Source: Bradyrhizobium diazoefficiens
GTDB taxonomy: Bacteria; Pseudomonadota; Alphaproteobacteria; Rhizobiales; Xanthobacteraceae
Assembly: GCF_018131015.1 (NCBI RefSeq)
Contig: NZ_JAFCJJ010000028.1
Coordinates: 18,151-82,150, forward strand
DNA: 64,000 nucleotides
Reading direction: 5' to 3'
Each line of letters begins with the position of its first letter. The first letter of the stretch is position 1. The position numbers and the translations under genes are program-made. The notes beneath the pieces were generated by a model. It ran no database searches. It was not told the origin of the DNA and saw only the letters and a list, made by a program, of their open reading frames with translations. Below are positions 8,238 to 17,014 of this stretch, piece after piece.

Positions 8238-8804
8238 ATGAGCGTGATCGCGTTTCCCTGTCCTGCACCGGTCGAGCCGAACCGGTTGCGGAGCATCGGA
8301 CGAATCGTCAGCATCAGCGCGCTCGTCTGCGCCGCGGGCGGGGTGCTCGCGGTGCCGCTGCTCTGGTCGAGCGACGAGACGCTTCGGCACTGGATCGCGA
8401 CGCAATCCCCGCTGGAGGCGCGCCCCTTCACGCTCGACCTCGGCACGCGCTTCGCCGGTGCGCTGCTCAGCCTGATCGGCCTTGCACCTGTTCTCTACGC
8501 ATTGCTGCAGCTCTCGATGCTGTTCTCGCGCTTCGCGCGGGGCGTGGTCTTCGCGACCGAAAACGCCCGGCGCATCCGGCGGATGGGCCTCGCGCTGATC
8601 GTCAATGCGGTGATGTCGCCGCTGGTCCAGATGCTGATGACGATCAACCTGACGTGGGCCAACCGACCCGGCCAGCGCGTGGTGATGTTCGGGATCGATC
8701 AGTCGCATGTGCTGTCGGCGCTGAGCGGCCTCGCGCTCATCGCCTTCGCGACCGTGATGGCCGATGCCGTCCGCTTGTGGCACGAGAACAGCGAGATCAT
8801 CTGA
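8238..8804 (+). CDS. DUF2975 family membrane protein
   Basis: A 188-residue protein with four predicted membrane segments: residues about 20-42, 65-90, 115-138 and 158-175. The layout and the loop FARGVVFATENARRIRRMG between segments 2 and 3 match DUF2975, inner-membrane proteins of unknown function that are regularly encoded next to a small XRE-type regulator. That partner lies two bases downstream here. The ATG at 8238 follows GGGAGCAAGGTCC. The pair is co-transcribed from an AT-rich promoter region at about 8160-8235. Confidence 0.85.
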   Translation: MSVIAFPCPAPVEPNRLRSIGRIVSISALVCAAGGVLAVPLLWSSDETLRHWIATQSPLEARPFTLDLGTRFAGALLSLIGLAPVLYALLQLSMLFSRFARGVVFATENARRIRRMGLALIVNAVMSPLVQMLMTINLTWANRPGQRVVMFGIDQSHVLSALSGLALIAFATVMADAVRLWHENSEII

Positions 8805-8806
8805 CC

Positions 8807-9061
8807 ATGCCGATCATCGTCAATCTCGACGTCATGCTGGCCAGGCGAAAGATCAGGTCGCGCGAGCTCGCCGCGCGCATCGAGCTCACGGAAGCGAACG
8901 TCTCGTTGCTGAAGTCCGGCAAGGTGCGCGGCATCCGCTTCGACACGCTGGAGCGGATCTGTGCCGTGCTCGACTGCCAGCCCGGCGATATCCTGGAATA
9001 CGTTCCGGACGATGCGAACGACGCGCTCGAGTCCGGCGCGGCGCGCCGAGACTCAGCCTAG
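8807..9061 (+). CDS. Small XRE/Cro-type HTH regulator (YozG-like)
   Basis: An 84-residue protein that is almost entirely one helix-turn-helix domain: LDVMLARRKIRSRELAARI, then LTEANVSLLKSGKVRGIRF, then LERICAVLDCQPGDILEYV. The last motif is typical of the small HTH_26/YozG-like regulators that accompany DUF2975 proteins. The ATG at 8807 begins two bases after the DUF2975 stop, indicating translational coupling. It probably controls its own operon. The target genes are not visible. Confidence 0.87.
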   Translation: MPIIVNLDVMLARRKIRSRELAARIELTEANVSLLKSGKVRGIRFDTLERICAVLDCQPGDILEYVPDDANDALESGAARRDSA

Positions 9062-9095
9062 CGCGACCTTCAATTCCAGACTGGAGAAGCCAGCG

Positions 9096-9680
9096 ATGAA
9101 CCGCCTTGCGCGCGTTCTAGCCAGCGCGGCTGCGCTCATGGTTGCCGGTTGCGGCTCGGTGCCGCTGACCTCGATCCCGCCGCTTGCCCGCATTGATGCC
9201 AGGACGACGGATCTGTCGGTGCTGCGCGTGGCCGTAGAGCTGCCCGACGCACTGCGGCCACGGTCGGGCGGCGTCAAGCTCGATGTCGTCACCAGGGTCA
9301 AGGGCGAGGCGGAAGCCAGGACGAGTTTTGCCATGACCGAGATGAGCGACGCGCGCGAGCGCGCCGGTCTGCCGGCGGCGCCGCGGGGGTCGTCCACCTA
9401 CGCCTATCGGCTGTCGCCAAACGACGCCGCGCGCTTCGAGGCGCTGCGCACCTCGATGATCGAACAGGGGAAGAACGGCAGGCGGGGGTCGATGGGGCTC
9501 GGCGTGGCGGCGAGGGAATTCTGTCGCGCGAACGCTGGCCTGCAAGGCTCGCTGCGCGTCACGATTTATCTCATGACATCCGAGACGAAGAGCTTCGTTC
9601 CCGTCGTCAGGGATTTCGATCTGCTCAGCGATCCCGCCATGGCGGGAGGCCTGGAATCGATCGAGCCGTGCGGCGAGTGA
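9096..9680 (+). CDS. Putative lipoprotein, unknown function
   Basis: A 194-residue protein with a signal peptide ending in a lipobox (LMVAGCGS), so Cys is probably lipidated. The start at 9096 follows CTGGAGAAGCCAGCG. The mature part has alternating beta-strand-like segments (LRVAVELPDALRP, VKLDVVTRVKG, LRVTIYLMTSETKSF) and two further Cys residues that could form a disulfide. No family is recognised. It lies 34 bases after the HTH gene on the same strand and could be transcribed with it. Confidence 0.7.
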   Translation: MNRLARVLASAAALMVAGCGSVPLTSIPPLARIDARTTDLSVLRVAVELPDALRPRSGGVKLDVVTRVKGEAEARTSFAMTEMSDARERAGLPAAPRGSSTYAYRLSPNDAARFEALRTSMIEQGKNGRRGSMGLGVAAREFCRANAGLQGSLRVTIYLMTSETKSFVPVVRDFDLLSDPAMAGGLESIEPCGE

Positions 9681-9693
9681 TCCGCAGCGGGGC

Positions 9694-10473
9694 TCAATAG
9701 CCGAATTGCTCGCGCAGGATGCGCTCTTCCAGGCTGTGGCCGGGATCGAACAGCATGCGCATCGAGATGGTCTTGTCGGACAGGACCTCGACGCGGCGGA
9801 CGTCGCGCACTTCGTCATGGTCGGCAACCGCTGCGACCGGCCGCTTGTCGCCCTCCAGCACCTCGATCACGACATAGGCGGTGTTGGGCAGCAGCGCGCC
9901 GCGCCAGCGGCGCGGGCGGAAGGCGCTGATCGGCGTCAGCGCCAGCAGCGCGGCGTTGATCGGCAGGATCGGTCCCTGCGCAGAGAGGTTATAGGCGGTC
10001 GAGCCGGCCGGCGTCGCCACCATGATGCCGTCGGCGATCAGCTCGGGCATGCGCTCGCGCTCGTCGATCAGGATGCGCAACCGGGCCGCCTGATAGGTCT
10101 GCCGGAACAGCGCGACCTCGTTGATGGCGTGGTGCAGATGGACGCGGTCGTTGACGTCGGTGGCGCGCATCAGGAGCGGGTTGATCTCGGATTCATGCGC
10201 GGCGTCGAGGCGGGCATGAAGATCGACCGTCGAGTACTCGTTCATCAGGAAGCCGACCGTGCCGCGGTGCATGCCGTAGATCGGCTTTCCCGAGTGCATG
10301 TTCTGATGCAGCGTCTGGAGCATCAGCCCGTCGCCGCCAAGTGCGACGACGACGTCGGCCTCCTTCGGGTCGCAATTGCCATAGGCGTCGGTGAGCTGAC
10401 GGAAGGCGGCCTGCGCCTCGCTGCTCGGGCTGGCGACGAAGGCGATCCGGTTGTATCGCGAAGATCTGGTCAT
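9694..10473 (-). CDS. nadK: NAD kinase
   Basis: Phosphorylates NAD to NADP in the cytoplasm. The protein is 259 residues, the usual length for alphaproteobacterial NadK. Key motifs are present in order: the GGDG nucleotide motif (VVALGGDGLMLQ), GTVGFLMN, the NE pair in HHAINEVALF, and DGIMVATPAGSTAYNLSAQGP, which forms the NAD pocket. It converges on the lipoprotein gene at 9096-9680 with a 13-base gap. It appears to be a single-gene unit; the divergent S10 peptidase lies 243 bases away. Confidence 0.95.
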   Translation of the reverse strand: MTRSSRYNRIAFVASPSSEAQAAFRQLTDAYGNCDPKEADVVVALGGDGLMLQTLHQNMHSGKPIYGMHRGTVGFLMNEYSTVDLHARLDAAHESEINPLLMRATDVNDRVHLHHAINEVALFRQTYQAARLRILIDERERMPELIADGIMVATPAGSTAYNLSAQGPILPINAALLALTPISAFRPRRWRGALLPNTAYVVIEVLEGDKRPVAAVADHDEVRDVRRVEVLSDKTISMRMLFDPGHSLEERILREQFGY

Positions 10474-10660
10474 GGCTTCCGGGCAGTTGCCGCTGTCTCG
10501 AGAAAGGTCCGTCGGGCTCGTCTATACGACCTGGACCTGCATTGTCGAGGACGACCGTCCGGTTAGGGGGCCAGCCCGTCGCATTCATGGTAAAGGATTG
10601 GACCTTGAACCGCCCGGACCTGGTCCGCCAAACCGTCGCAATTGAGCGCGAGACTGGGGT

Positions 10661-10698
10661 GGTCGCTCGCACGCAATTGATCACACCGGCGAGCGACC
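10661..10698. promoter_or_regulatory. Inverted repeat in leader of S10 peptidase gene
   Basis: GGTCGCTCGC (10661-10670) and GCGAGCGACC (10689-10698) are perfect 10-base arms around an 18-base AT-richer spacer. The repeat ends a few bases before the ribosome binding site AAGGAG of the gene at 10717. It could be an operator or a leader hairpin that limits translation. Confidence 0.4.
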
Positions 10699-10716
10699 GC
10701 CGGAAGGAGAACGATC

Positions 10717-12270
10717 ATGGTCATGAGTGTGCAGGCGCTGTGCCGTGCGGGGCTGGTGCTGGCCGTGGTCGCCTGCGCCGGCGCCGTTCACGCGGACGAT
10801 CCGCCGCAGCCGCGCTCCGAGACGGCCGCGCCGGCCGGGCAGAAGGGCGGACGCGGCGCCAACGCGCAGAATGCCGCGTCATCGTCCGCCGATTTGCACC
10901 GCCTGCCGTCGGACTCGACCACGAAGCAGAGCCTCGATCTGCCGGGCCGCACCCTTAATTTCGCTGCAACGGCAGGCTCGATCCGCGTGTTCGACGGCAA
11001 GGGCGAGCCGGTGGCCGACATCGCCTATACCTCCTATGAGCTCGCCGGCGTCGACCGCGCTTCGCGTCCTGTCACGTTCCTGTTCAATGGCGGCCCCGGA
11101 GCATCCTCGGCGTGGCTCCAGTTCGGCGCGGCGGGTCCGTGGCGGCTGCCGCTCCATGGCGAAGCTCTGTCGCCGTCGGCCTCGCCAGAGGTGAAGCCGA
11201 ACGCGGAGACCTGGCTCGACTTCAGCGACCTCGTCTTCATCGATCCCGTCGGCACCGGCTACAGCCGTTTCGTCGCGAGCAGCGAGGAGGCGCGCAAATC
11301 CTTCTATTCCGTCGATGGCGACGTCAATTCGATTGCGCTGGTGATCCGCCGCTGGCTCGAGAAGCACGACCGGCTGACCTCGCCGAAATATGTCGCGGGC
11401 GAAAGCTATGGCGGCATTCGCGGGCCGAAGGTGGTGCGCCAGCTGCAGATTCAGCATGGCGTCGGCGTCAGGGGATTGATCCTGGTGTCGCCGCTGTTCG
11501 ATTTCCGCGAGTTCACCGGCACGAGCCTCCTGCAATATGTCGCGACCCTGCCGAGTTATGTGGCGGTGGCGCGCGAAGCCAAGGGACCGGTCACCCGTGC
11601 CGATCTCGCCGACGTGGAGGCTTACGCCCGCGGCGAGTTTCTGTCCGACCTCGTCAAGGGCGAGGCGGACAAGGAGGCGACCACCCGTCTCGCCGACAAG
11701 GTCGCCGATCTCACCGGTATCGACCAGGCGGTGAGCCGCAGGCTCGCCGGCCGGTTCGACGTCGGCGAATTCCGCCGCGAGTTCGACCGCAAGAACGGCA
11801 AGGTGACGGGGCGCTACGACGCCTCCGTGCGCGGCTTCGATCCCTATCCGGATTCGAACAGCTCGCGCTTCGGCGATCCGTCTGGCGATGCGCTGCAGGC
11901 GCCGCTGACGAGTGCGGCGGTCGACGTCCTGACGCGCAAGCTGAACTGGCGGCCCGACGGTTCCTATGAAATTCTCAATGGCGCGGTCGAGGGCCACTGG
12001 GATTTCGGCCGCGGCATCAACCCGCCGCAGTCGATATCGGAGCTGCGCCAGATCCTCGCCGTGGATGCCAGGCTGAACGTGCTGGTCGGCCATGGCCTGT
12101 TCGATCTCGCCACGCCGTATTTCGGATCAAGGCGGGTGCTCGACCAGCTTCCGGCCTTCGCGACCCAGCGACTGAAATTCGTCGTCTATCCCGGCGGCCA
12201 CATGTTCTATTCGCGCGATGGCGCGCGGCAGGCGTTCCGGAGCGAGGTCGAGGCGCTCATCCGGGAGTAG
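10717..12270 (+). CDS. Secreted serine carboxypeptidase, family S10
   Basis: A 517-residue protein starting at an ATG after GGAAGGAGAACGATC. It has a signal peptide of about 27 residues ending in AVHA. The S10 carboxypeptidase fold is recognised by NGGPGASSAWLQFG (oxyanion region), the nucleophile Ser about residue 231 in GESYGG, the Asp in GLFDLATPY and the His in PGGHMFY. It probably removes C-terminal residues from peptides in the periplasm. The linker after the signal peptide is rich in Ala, Gly and Gln. Its last 14 bases overlap the convergent serine hydrolase gene. Bacterial S10 enzymes of this size are common in soil proteobacteria. Confidence 0.9.
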   Translation: MVMSVQALCRAGLVLAVVACAGAVHADDPPQPRSETAAPAGQKGGRGANAQNAASSSADLHRLPSDSTTKQSLDLPGRTLNFAATAGSIRVFDGKGEPVADIAYTSYELAGVDRASRPVTFLFNGGPGASSAWLQFGAAGPWRLPLHGEALSPSASPEVKPNAETWLDFSDLVFIDPVGTGYSRFVASSEEARKSFYSVDGDVNSIALVIRRWLEKHDRLTSPKYVAGESYGGIRGPKVVRQLQIQHGVGVRGLILVSPLFDFREFTGTSLLQYVATLPSYVAVAREAKGPVTRADLADVEAYARGEFLSDLVKGEADKEATTRLADKVADLTGIDQAVSRRLAGRFDVGEFRREFDRKNGKVTGRYDASVRGFDPYPDSNSSRFGDPSGDALQAPLTSAAVDVLTRKLNWRPDGSYEILNGAVEGHWDFGRGINPPQSISELRQILAVDARLNVLVGHGLFDLATPYFGSRRVLDQLPAFATQRLKFVVYPGGHMFYSRDGARQAFRSEVEALIRE

Positions 12271-13645
12271 GGCGGCGCTTGCGCGGCGGATAGCGGCGGG
12301 CGATCTCGCGTGCCACGACCTTCCCTGGCTTGAGATTGGCGCCGGCGAGCCAGATGTCGCTGACCTTGCCGCGCTTGTCGCGGACACGGCGCACCGGCTC
12401 GCCGTGACTGGCAAAGCCGGCGGCCCAGGCGAACTTGCCGCGGTCGCGACCAGTGACCTCGATCTCGGCCGCATCCACGAACGGGTTGTTGAACTGCGGA
12501 TTGGCGACGAGCACCCGGTTGCCGGCCGGCACGAGGTCTGTTGCGCCCCAGATCGTCCACCAGCGGCCGGTCCAGTCGCGTACGCGCCGGTCGGGTCCAC
12601 CGCGGGTCTGGAACACGCGAAGGATCTGCATCGCGCCATCCATCCAGAACGGCGCTGCGCCGTCGATGGAATTGCTGAGAATGCTGATCGCGAGGTCGCA
12701 AGCGGGAATCGAGCAGGTCCGGGAGATGTAGCCCTGAAAGTGGCCGCCATGGCCGAACCAGTCCCAACCGCCGGTCTTGCCGACGTCGATGCCGAGGCCG
12801 TAATGAGCTTCGAAACTCACGGGGATGCGCCAGTGAGGCCGCGTCATCTCGCGGCGGCTTGCGGCCGACAGCACGCTCTTCCTGGCGTTCGGGGCGAGCT
12901 GCGCGAAGAACCTTGCCGTGTCGCCCGCGGTGGCGACGAAGCCGGTGGCGGACGCCATCGCGTGCGCCGGATTGTCGCCGGGGATCACGCATCGCTCGCC
13001 AAGCGGCACCTTTCGCGTGTGGCCGCGCGCGAACGGCGCACCTTTGGGAAGCGGCGTACTGGACTCCGTCTCGCGCAAGCCGGCCGCCTCGATGATCTCG
13101 CGCCTGATCCAGACGGCGTAGCGCTCCTTCGTGATCGCCTCGATGAGGAGACCGACCAGGCCAAAGCCGTGATTGGAATATTTGAAGCGCATGCCGGGCT
13201 CGATCGCCGTCGGCAGCTTCAATTCCGCGCGGAGCTCCTCCGCGCTGAGATAGGGACGGCGGTCGATGAACTGGCCGGAATCCGCGCCGTCGCGCGTCAG
13301 CCCCGCGCTGTGCGAGAGCAACTGCGCGATCGTCACCTCGGCAACGCGCGGATGCAGGCCATCGACATATTGGCCAACAGGATCATCGAGCCGCAGCTTG
13401 CGCTGCTCGCGCAGCTTCATGATGCCGGCCGCGGTAAAGCTCTTCGAATGCGAGGCGATGCGGAAGCGGTGGCGTGGGGTGAGTTTTTCGCCGGTGTCGA
13501 GATTGGCGAGGCCGAAGGCCTGCTCGGCGATGACGTTGCCGCGATGGGCGAAGGCGACGACGACGCCCGGCTGCTGGATTGTCGTGAGCTGGTATTCGAT
13601 CCAGGAGCCAATGTAGTCGATCGCGGATCGCAGCCACGGGTCCAT
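12257..13645 (-). CDS. Serine hydrolase, beta-lactamase/class C-like
   Basis: A 462-residue member of the penicillin-binding-protein/class C beta-lactamase superfamily. The catalytic SxxK is Ser65-His-Ser-Lys68, the second motif Y156-S-N158 is present, and an HGG near residue 300 fits the third motif. The start at 13645 (MDPWLRSA) is preferred over 13708, because the longer frame runs through the hairpin at 13697-13728. There is no clear signal peptide, so it is probably a cytoplasmic esterase or peptidase and not an antibiotic-resistance enzyme. The C-terminal 130 residues form a beta-rich domain. The stop overlaps the S10 gene. Confidence 0.85.
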   Translation of the reverse strand: MDPWLRSAIDYIGSWIEYQLTTIQQPGVVVAFAHRGNVIAEQAFGLANLDTGEKLTPRHRFRIASHSKSFTAAGIMKLREQRKLRLDDPVGQYVDGLHPRVAEVTIAQLLSHSAGLTRDGADSGQFIDRRPYLSAEELRAELKLPTAIEPGMRFKYSNHGFGLVGLLIEAITKERYAVWIRREIIEAAGLRETESSTPLPKGAPFARGHTRKVPLGERCVIPGDNPAHAMASATGFVATAGDTARFFAQLAPNARKSVLSAASRREMTRPHWRIPVSFEAHYGLGIDVGKTGGWDWFGHGGHFQGYISRTCSIPACDLAISILSNSIDGAAPFWMDGAMQILRVFQTRGGPDRRVRDWTGRWWTIWGATDLVPAGNRVLVANPQFNNPFVDAAEIEVTGRDRGKFAWAAGFASHGEPVRRVRDKRGKVSDIWLAGANLKPGKVVAREIARRYPPRKRRPTPG

Positions 13646-13696
13646 TGCGCACCAATTTTGCGAGGGGAACGGCGTGATAGCGTAGCCGAGAAAGCG

Positions 13697-13728
13697 GAAC
13701 GGGCACAACCCTCTGGTTGTGCCCGTTC
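13697..13728 (-). terminator. Hairpin terminator after the TPR protein gene
   Basis: GAACGGGCACAACC and GGTTGTGCCCGTTC are perfect 14-base arms around a CTCT loop. It lies 25 bases after the stop of the minus-strand gene 13753-14292 and before the next minus-strand gene. The T-run after it is short (CTTTCTC). Confidence 0.75.
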
Positions 13729-13752
13729 GCTTCGTTCAAGGATGGGATCGTC

Positions 13753-14292
13753 TCAGTAGACGAGCGTCGCGCCGGTCGGCTTGTCGAGAGCATCGGCAAG
13801 CGAGCGATACTCGGAGCTGCCGGTGCCGGCGAGCGAGGCGATCTTGTTCAGATGGTACTGCGCCTGTTCGCGGTTGCCCTGTTCGAGCTGCCAGAGGCCG
13901 TAATACTGCCAGGTGCGGACGTGGTTCGGATCGTCCTTCAGCGCCAGCTCGTAATAGACTTTGGAGGACTGGTAGTCGCCGAGCTTGCGATAGGAGTAGC
14001 CGATCAGGTTGACGACGTCGGCGACGTCGTCGCGCTTGAGCGACTTCAACTGCTCGATCGCACCCGCATAGTCGTGGCGGTCGTAGATGGTGGTGTAGGC
14101 CGTGCGATAGGCCGCGAGGAATTTGGGATCGCTGACGGAGGAGCTCTTCTTCTTTCCTTTCTTGGACGAGCTGTCCGACTTCGGCGGCGAGGGCTCGTCG
14201 CTGCCGGCGGCATAGGCGCTCGTCAGGACCGGCCCGGCCGCCAGCGCCATCGAGACAAGTGCCGGTACGAGAAGCATGGAAAGTCTGCGCAT
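13753..14292 (-). CDS. Secreted tetratricopeptide-repeat protein
   Basis: A 179-residue protein with a signal peptide (VPALVSMALAAGPVLTSAYA), a Lys/Ser-rich linker (PPKSDSSSKKGKKKSSS) and then about three TPR units, for example YDRHDYAGAIEQLKSL, YRKLGDYQSSKVYYELAL and WQLEQGNREQAQYHLNKI. TPR units mediate protein-protein contacts, so this is a periplasmic scaffold or adaptor of unknown partner. The gene stands alone and ends at a strong hairpin. The upstream 250 bases contain no other gene. Confidence 0.82.
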   Translation of the reverse strand: MRRLSMLLVPALVSMALAAGPVLTSAYAAGSDEPSPPKSDSSSKKGKKKSSSVSDPKFLAAYRTAYTTIYDRHDYAGAIEQLKSLKRDDVADVVNLIGYSYRKLGDYQSSKVYYELALKDDPNHVRTWQYYGLWQLEQGNREQAQYHLNKIASLAGTGSSEYRSLADALDKPTGATLVY

Positions 14293-14542
14293 CTAAGTTC
14301 TCCCGTATGGAACGTGGCGATCCTACACGATTGCCCGAAGACCGGAACACCCGTCCGGCAAAAACATTCCCGGATCGCACGACCCAGTCGGGCTGGCGCA
14401 AATGACAAACGTGTCATCGAAGATGAACGGGAGCCTGCTGCGGGCTTCAGGCTGGGTTCAGTGCGTGCCGCCTAGGCTGCCTTCCACGATCGAAGGGGTG
14501 GCGAGAGGGCGCCCTTGAGATCCTTCCAAGAGGAGACCTCAG

Positions 14543-14869
14543 ATGTTGAAGACCATTTCCGCAGCGTTGCTCGCAGCTTCCGTGATCGCGGCCCCGGCCT
14601 TCGCGACCGAGACCACCAAGACCACGGCGCCGGTGATCAAGGCGGACCAGACCCAGACCAAGGCACTGAAGTCCGACGCCGGCGCGAAGGCGGCCGACGT
14701 CAAGGCGGACACCAAGACCAAGGCGATGAACGCCAACGCCGCGGTCACGCCCGCCGGGCACAAGACCGTGCGCACGCATCGCCATCACCACAAGCAGGTG
14801 TCGGCGAAGAAGCCGCTCAAGGCGCAGCCGGACGTGACCAAGCCGGCGACCGCCGACAAGCGCAGCTAA
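14543..14869 (+). CDS. Small secreted Ala/Lys/Thr-rich protein
   Basis: A 108-residue protein with a clear signal peptide (LLAASVIAAPAFA). The mature part is low-complexity, rich in Lys, Ala, Thr and Asp, with a His-rich patch (HKTVRTHRHHHKQ) that might bind metal. The start follows AAGAGGAGACCTCAG, a strong ribosome binding site. No domain is recognised. Similar small periplasmic proteins of biased composition are common in Bradyrhizobium. The function is unknown. Confidence 0.72.
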   Translation: MLKTISAALLAASVIAAPAFATETTKTTAPVIKADQTQTKALKSDAGAKAADVKADTKTKAMNANAAVTPAGHKTVRTHRHHHKQVSAKKPLKAQPDVTKPATADKRS

Positions 14870-15066
14870 GCCACTGATCCCGCGCGTCGGCATCCCTGCA
14901 TTGCCCCGCTGCCGCGTGCGGAGTTCAGGCCCGGCCCGTTCGTCACGCCTTGTGCGCGAGCCCAAGGTGCGGACGGCGGGCCGGTGCCGGGGCGCAAGCG
15001 AATTCCCTTCGCGCAACCCAGGGGCTAGAAACATCCCCGAATGGGAACGAGCGGAGAGCGTGAACT

Positions 15067-15501
15067 GTGGGACGATTGGCGAAACGTGCGGCGAGGTTGG
15101 CGTTGACGCTGGCACTCCCGCTGGCGCTCGCGGCTTGTTTCGGCAGCGACAGCGAGCGTCCGGCCCTGATGGGCGGGGGGCAGGCCGGAGGCCCGCAGCC
15201 GTTTCCCGACAATTTCCGCAGCGACACCCTGGCCCTGATGCGCACCTATCTGAACAACCCGGTCGGCGTTCGTGAGGCCAGCATGGCCGATCCGGTGCTG
15301 CGCGAGGTCGGCGGCCGGCAGTTCTACATCGGCTGCCTGCACTTCACGCCCCGCGAGACCGATGGCAGCTACAAGGCCATGCGCGAGCGCGCTGTCATCT
15401 TCGTCAACGGACGGGCCGACCGCGTCGCCGAGCGCGCCGGCGAGTTCTGCGCCGGGGCGGTTTACGCACCCTTTCCGGAACTGGAAAAGATGGCGCGGTA
15501 G
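15067..15501 (+). CDS. Small putative lipoprotein
   Basis: A 144-residue protein from a GTG start at 15067, with GCGGAGAGCG about ten bases before it. The signal peptide ends in a lipobox (LALAACFGS). The mature region has a globular segment (LALMRTYLNNPVGVREA, FYIGCLHFTPRE, VIFVNGRADRVAERAGEFC) with two Cys that could pair. No known domain is recognised. It is probably attached to a cell-envelope membrane. Confidence 0.75.
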   Translation: MGRLAKRAARLALTLALPLALAACFGSDSERPALMGGGQAGGPQPFPDNFRSDTLALMRTYLNNPVGVREASMADPVLREVGGRQFYIGCLHFTPRETDGSYKAMRERAVIFVNGRADRVAERAGEFCAGAVYAPFPELEKMAR

Positions 15502-15620
15502 CGCAAAGCCGGCCTTCATCGCGCGGTACTAGGACACTGGCTGCCGGAGCCGCCGGATCACATTTTGGCGAGCTTTGAACGGGACGGTCTCGCGTTGCGA
15601 CAAATTGTTACGGCTGGGCC

Positions 15621-15648
15621 TGCGCCGACGACAAAATCTGTCGGCGCA
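15621..15648. promoter_or_regulatory. Inverted repeat upstream of outer-membrane protein gene
   Basis: TGCGCCGAC (15621-15629) and GTCGGCGCA (15640-15648) are perfect 9-base arms around GACAAAATCT. It sits in the 281-base gap between the lipoprotein gene and the porin-like gene. It could end the first transcript or act as a leader hairpin for the second. The rest of the gap shows no gene. Confidence 0.4.
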
Positions 15649-15782
15649 CGCGGATGTGACGGAACAAAAACGCAGCGTTGCCGTCTCGTCACAGTCACGA
15701 AGGATCAACGTTCCGGTATCGCCGCGAAGCAACCCAATTCACGCCACGTTGTTTCCGGAGTGTCGAAATTGAAAGAACGGGG

Positions 15783-16499
15783 ATGATCATGAAATCGATT
15801 TTGCTGGGCGCGGCCGCTGCCCTGCTGGCGCTGGCGGCACCGGCTGCCGCAGCCGACATGCAGCCGCGCACTTACGCCAAGGCGCCGGCCTACACGCCGC
15901 CGCAGCTGATCTACAACTGGACCGGCTTCTACATCGGCGGCCATATCGGCGGCGCCTTCGCCGGCGACAGCACCTTCCAGTCCAGCGACGCCCGCTTCCT
16001 GGGCGGCGTGCAGGGCGGCTTCGACTACCAGTTCGCGCCCAATTGGGTGGTGGGTGTCGAGGCCCAGTATTCCTGGCTGCCGACCAACAGCAACGGTGTC
16101 CTGTTCCCGCTGGGCACGCAGGTGACATCCAACACCGACCAACTCGGCTCGATCACCGGCCGTATCGGCTACACCTGGGGCCCGACGCTGCTTTACGCCA
16201 AGGGCGGCTACGCCTGGCGCAACAACGGCCTCGGCGTCAACATCGCCGGCGTGCCGCAGGCCTTCACGACCACGGGCAACAGCAAGGACGGCTACACCGT
16301 CGGCGCCGGCCTGGAGTACATGTTCGCGCCGAACTGGTCGGCCAAGGCCGAGTACCAGTACTATAATTTCGGCAGCACCACCTTCACCTCCGGCCCGGCC
16401 GACATCGTCGGCGTGCGCGGCCGGGAGGACGAGCATACCGTCAAGGTCGGTGTGAACTACCGCTTCGGCTGGGGCGGCCAGCCGGCCTCCCGCTACTGA
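15783..16499 (+). CDS. Outer-membrane beta-barrel protein (Omp25/31-like)
   Basis: A 238-residue protein with a signal peptide (LLGAAAALLALAAPAAAAD) and an eight-stranded barrel pattern. Hallmarks of the alphaproteobacterial Omp25/Omp31 family are WTGFYIGGHIGGAF after the signal, GGFDYQFAPNWVVGVEAQY, GRIGYTWGPTLLYAKGGYAW, the glycine-rich turns and the terminal strand VKVGVNYRFGWGG. It starts at 15783 or at the second ATG at 15789, both after GAAAGAACGGGG. It is a probable abundant surface protein. A strong hairpin terminator follows. Confidence 0.92.
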   Translation: MIMKSILLGAAAALLALAAPAAAADMQPRTYAKAPAYTPPQLIYNWTGFYIGGHIGGAFAGDSTFQSSDARFLGGVQGGFDYQFAPNWVVGVEAQYSWLPTNSNGVLFPLGTQVTSNTDQLGSITGRIGYTWGPTLLYAKGGYAWRNNGLGVNIAGVPQAFTTTGNSKDGYTVGAGLEYMFAPNWSAKAEYQYYNFGSTTFTSGPADIVGVRGREDEHTVKVGVNYRFGWGGQPASRY

Positions 16500-16527
16500 C
16501 GCAACAGGAAGCGATCGCAATCCGAGG

Positions 16528-16550
16528 AAGGCCGGCTTGTCGCCGGCCTT
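16528..16550 (+). terminator. Hairpin terminator after outer-membrane protein gene
   Basis: AAGGCCGGC and GCCGGCCTT form a perfect 9-base stem with a TTGTC loop, 29 bases after the stop codon at 16499, followed by TCGCTTG. Confidence 0.7.
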
Positions 16551-16734
16551 TCGCTTGTCCGGCCTCATCCTGGCGCCCGCCATCTGGCGCGTCGTTTGCA
16601 GACAAACATTCTGAGATGTGCCTTCTCATGCGCGTCATGGGACTGAGGTAAAGCAAAAATAATTTTTGCGACTTACGGAACTCGCGCGCCGGATCGCGTT
16701 ATTATCGAATTGCCGGGCAGGTGGGACAACGAAT

Positions 16735-16977
16735 ATGCGTATCTTGGCGTCCGTGGCGGTGGTCTCGTGCTTCGCGGTGTGGCCATGCGCTGCCCAAACA
16801 ATCCTCAAATCCGAGCCTTTGATGTTGGCACCTTACGAGGTCGCCTTCGTGAAGGACGCCTCCTGTCCGTCCGGCAAGGTGCTCAAGGTCACCGGCGCGA
16901 TCCGCGGGCTGCACCGGCGCAAGGCCTGCGTGGCGCTTGCTGGCGAGCAGGCCTCGCTGGCGACCGCGACACCCTGA
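16735..16977 (+). CDS. Small secreted protein (DUF6719-like)
   Basis: An 80-residue protein with a signal peptide (LASVAVVSCFAVWPCAAQ). The mature 60 residues contain VAFVKDASCPSGKVLKVTGAI and KACVALA, giving two Cys that probably form a disulfide. The pattern recalls DUF6719, a small Bradyrhizobium family; this is from memory. The start at 16735 is the first ATG after which a signal peptide can be read; the upstream frame to 16666 lacks one. Confidence 0.62.
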   Translation: MRILASVAVVSCFAVWPCAAQTILKSEPLMLAPYEVAFVKDASCPSGKVLKVTGAIRGLHRRKACVALAGEQASLATATP

Positions 16978-17014
16978 GGCATTTTGGCCTCCCGTTCGGT
17001 CGGGCACACCGGCC

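Noticed and set aside
12218..13759. A 513-codon plus-strand frame opposite the serine hydrolase gene
   Set aside because: The minus strand carries SxxK, YSN and HGG motifs; the plus frame is Arg/Ala-rich with no domain.
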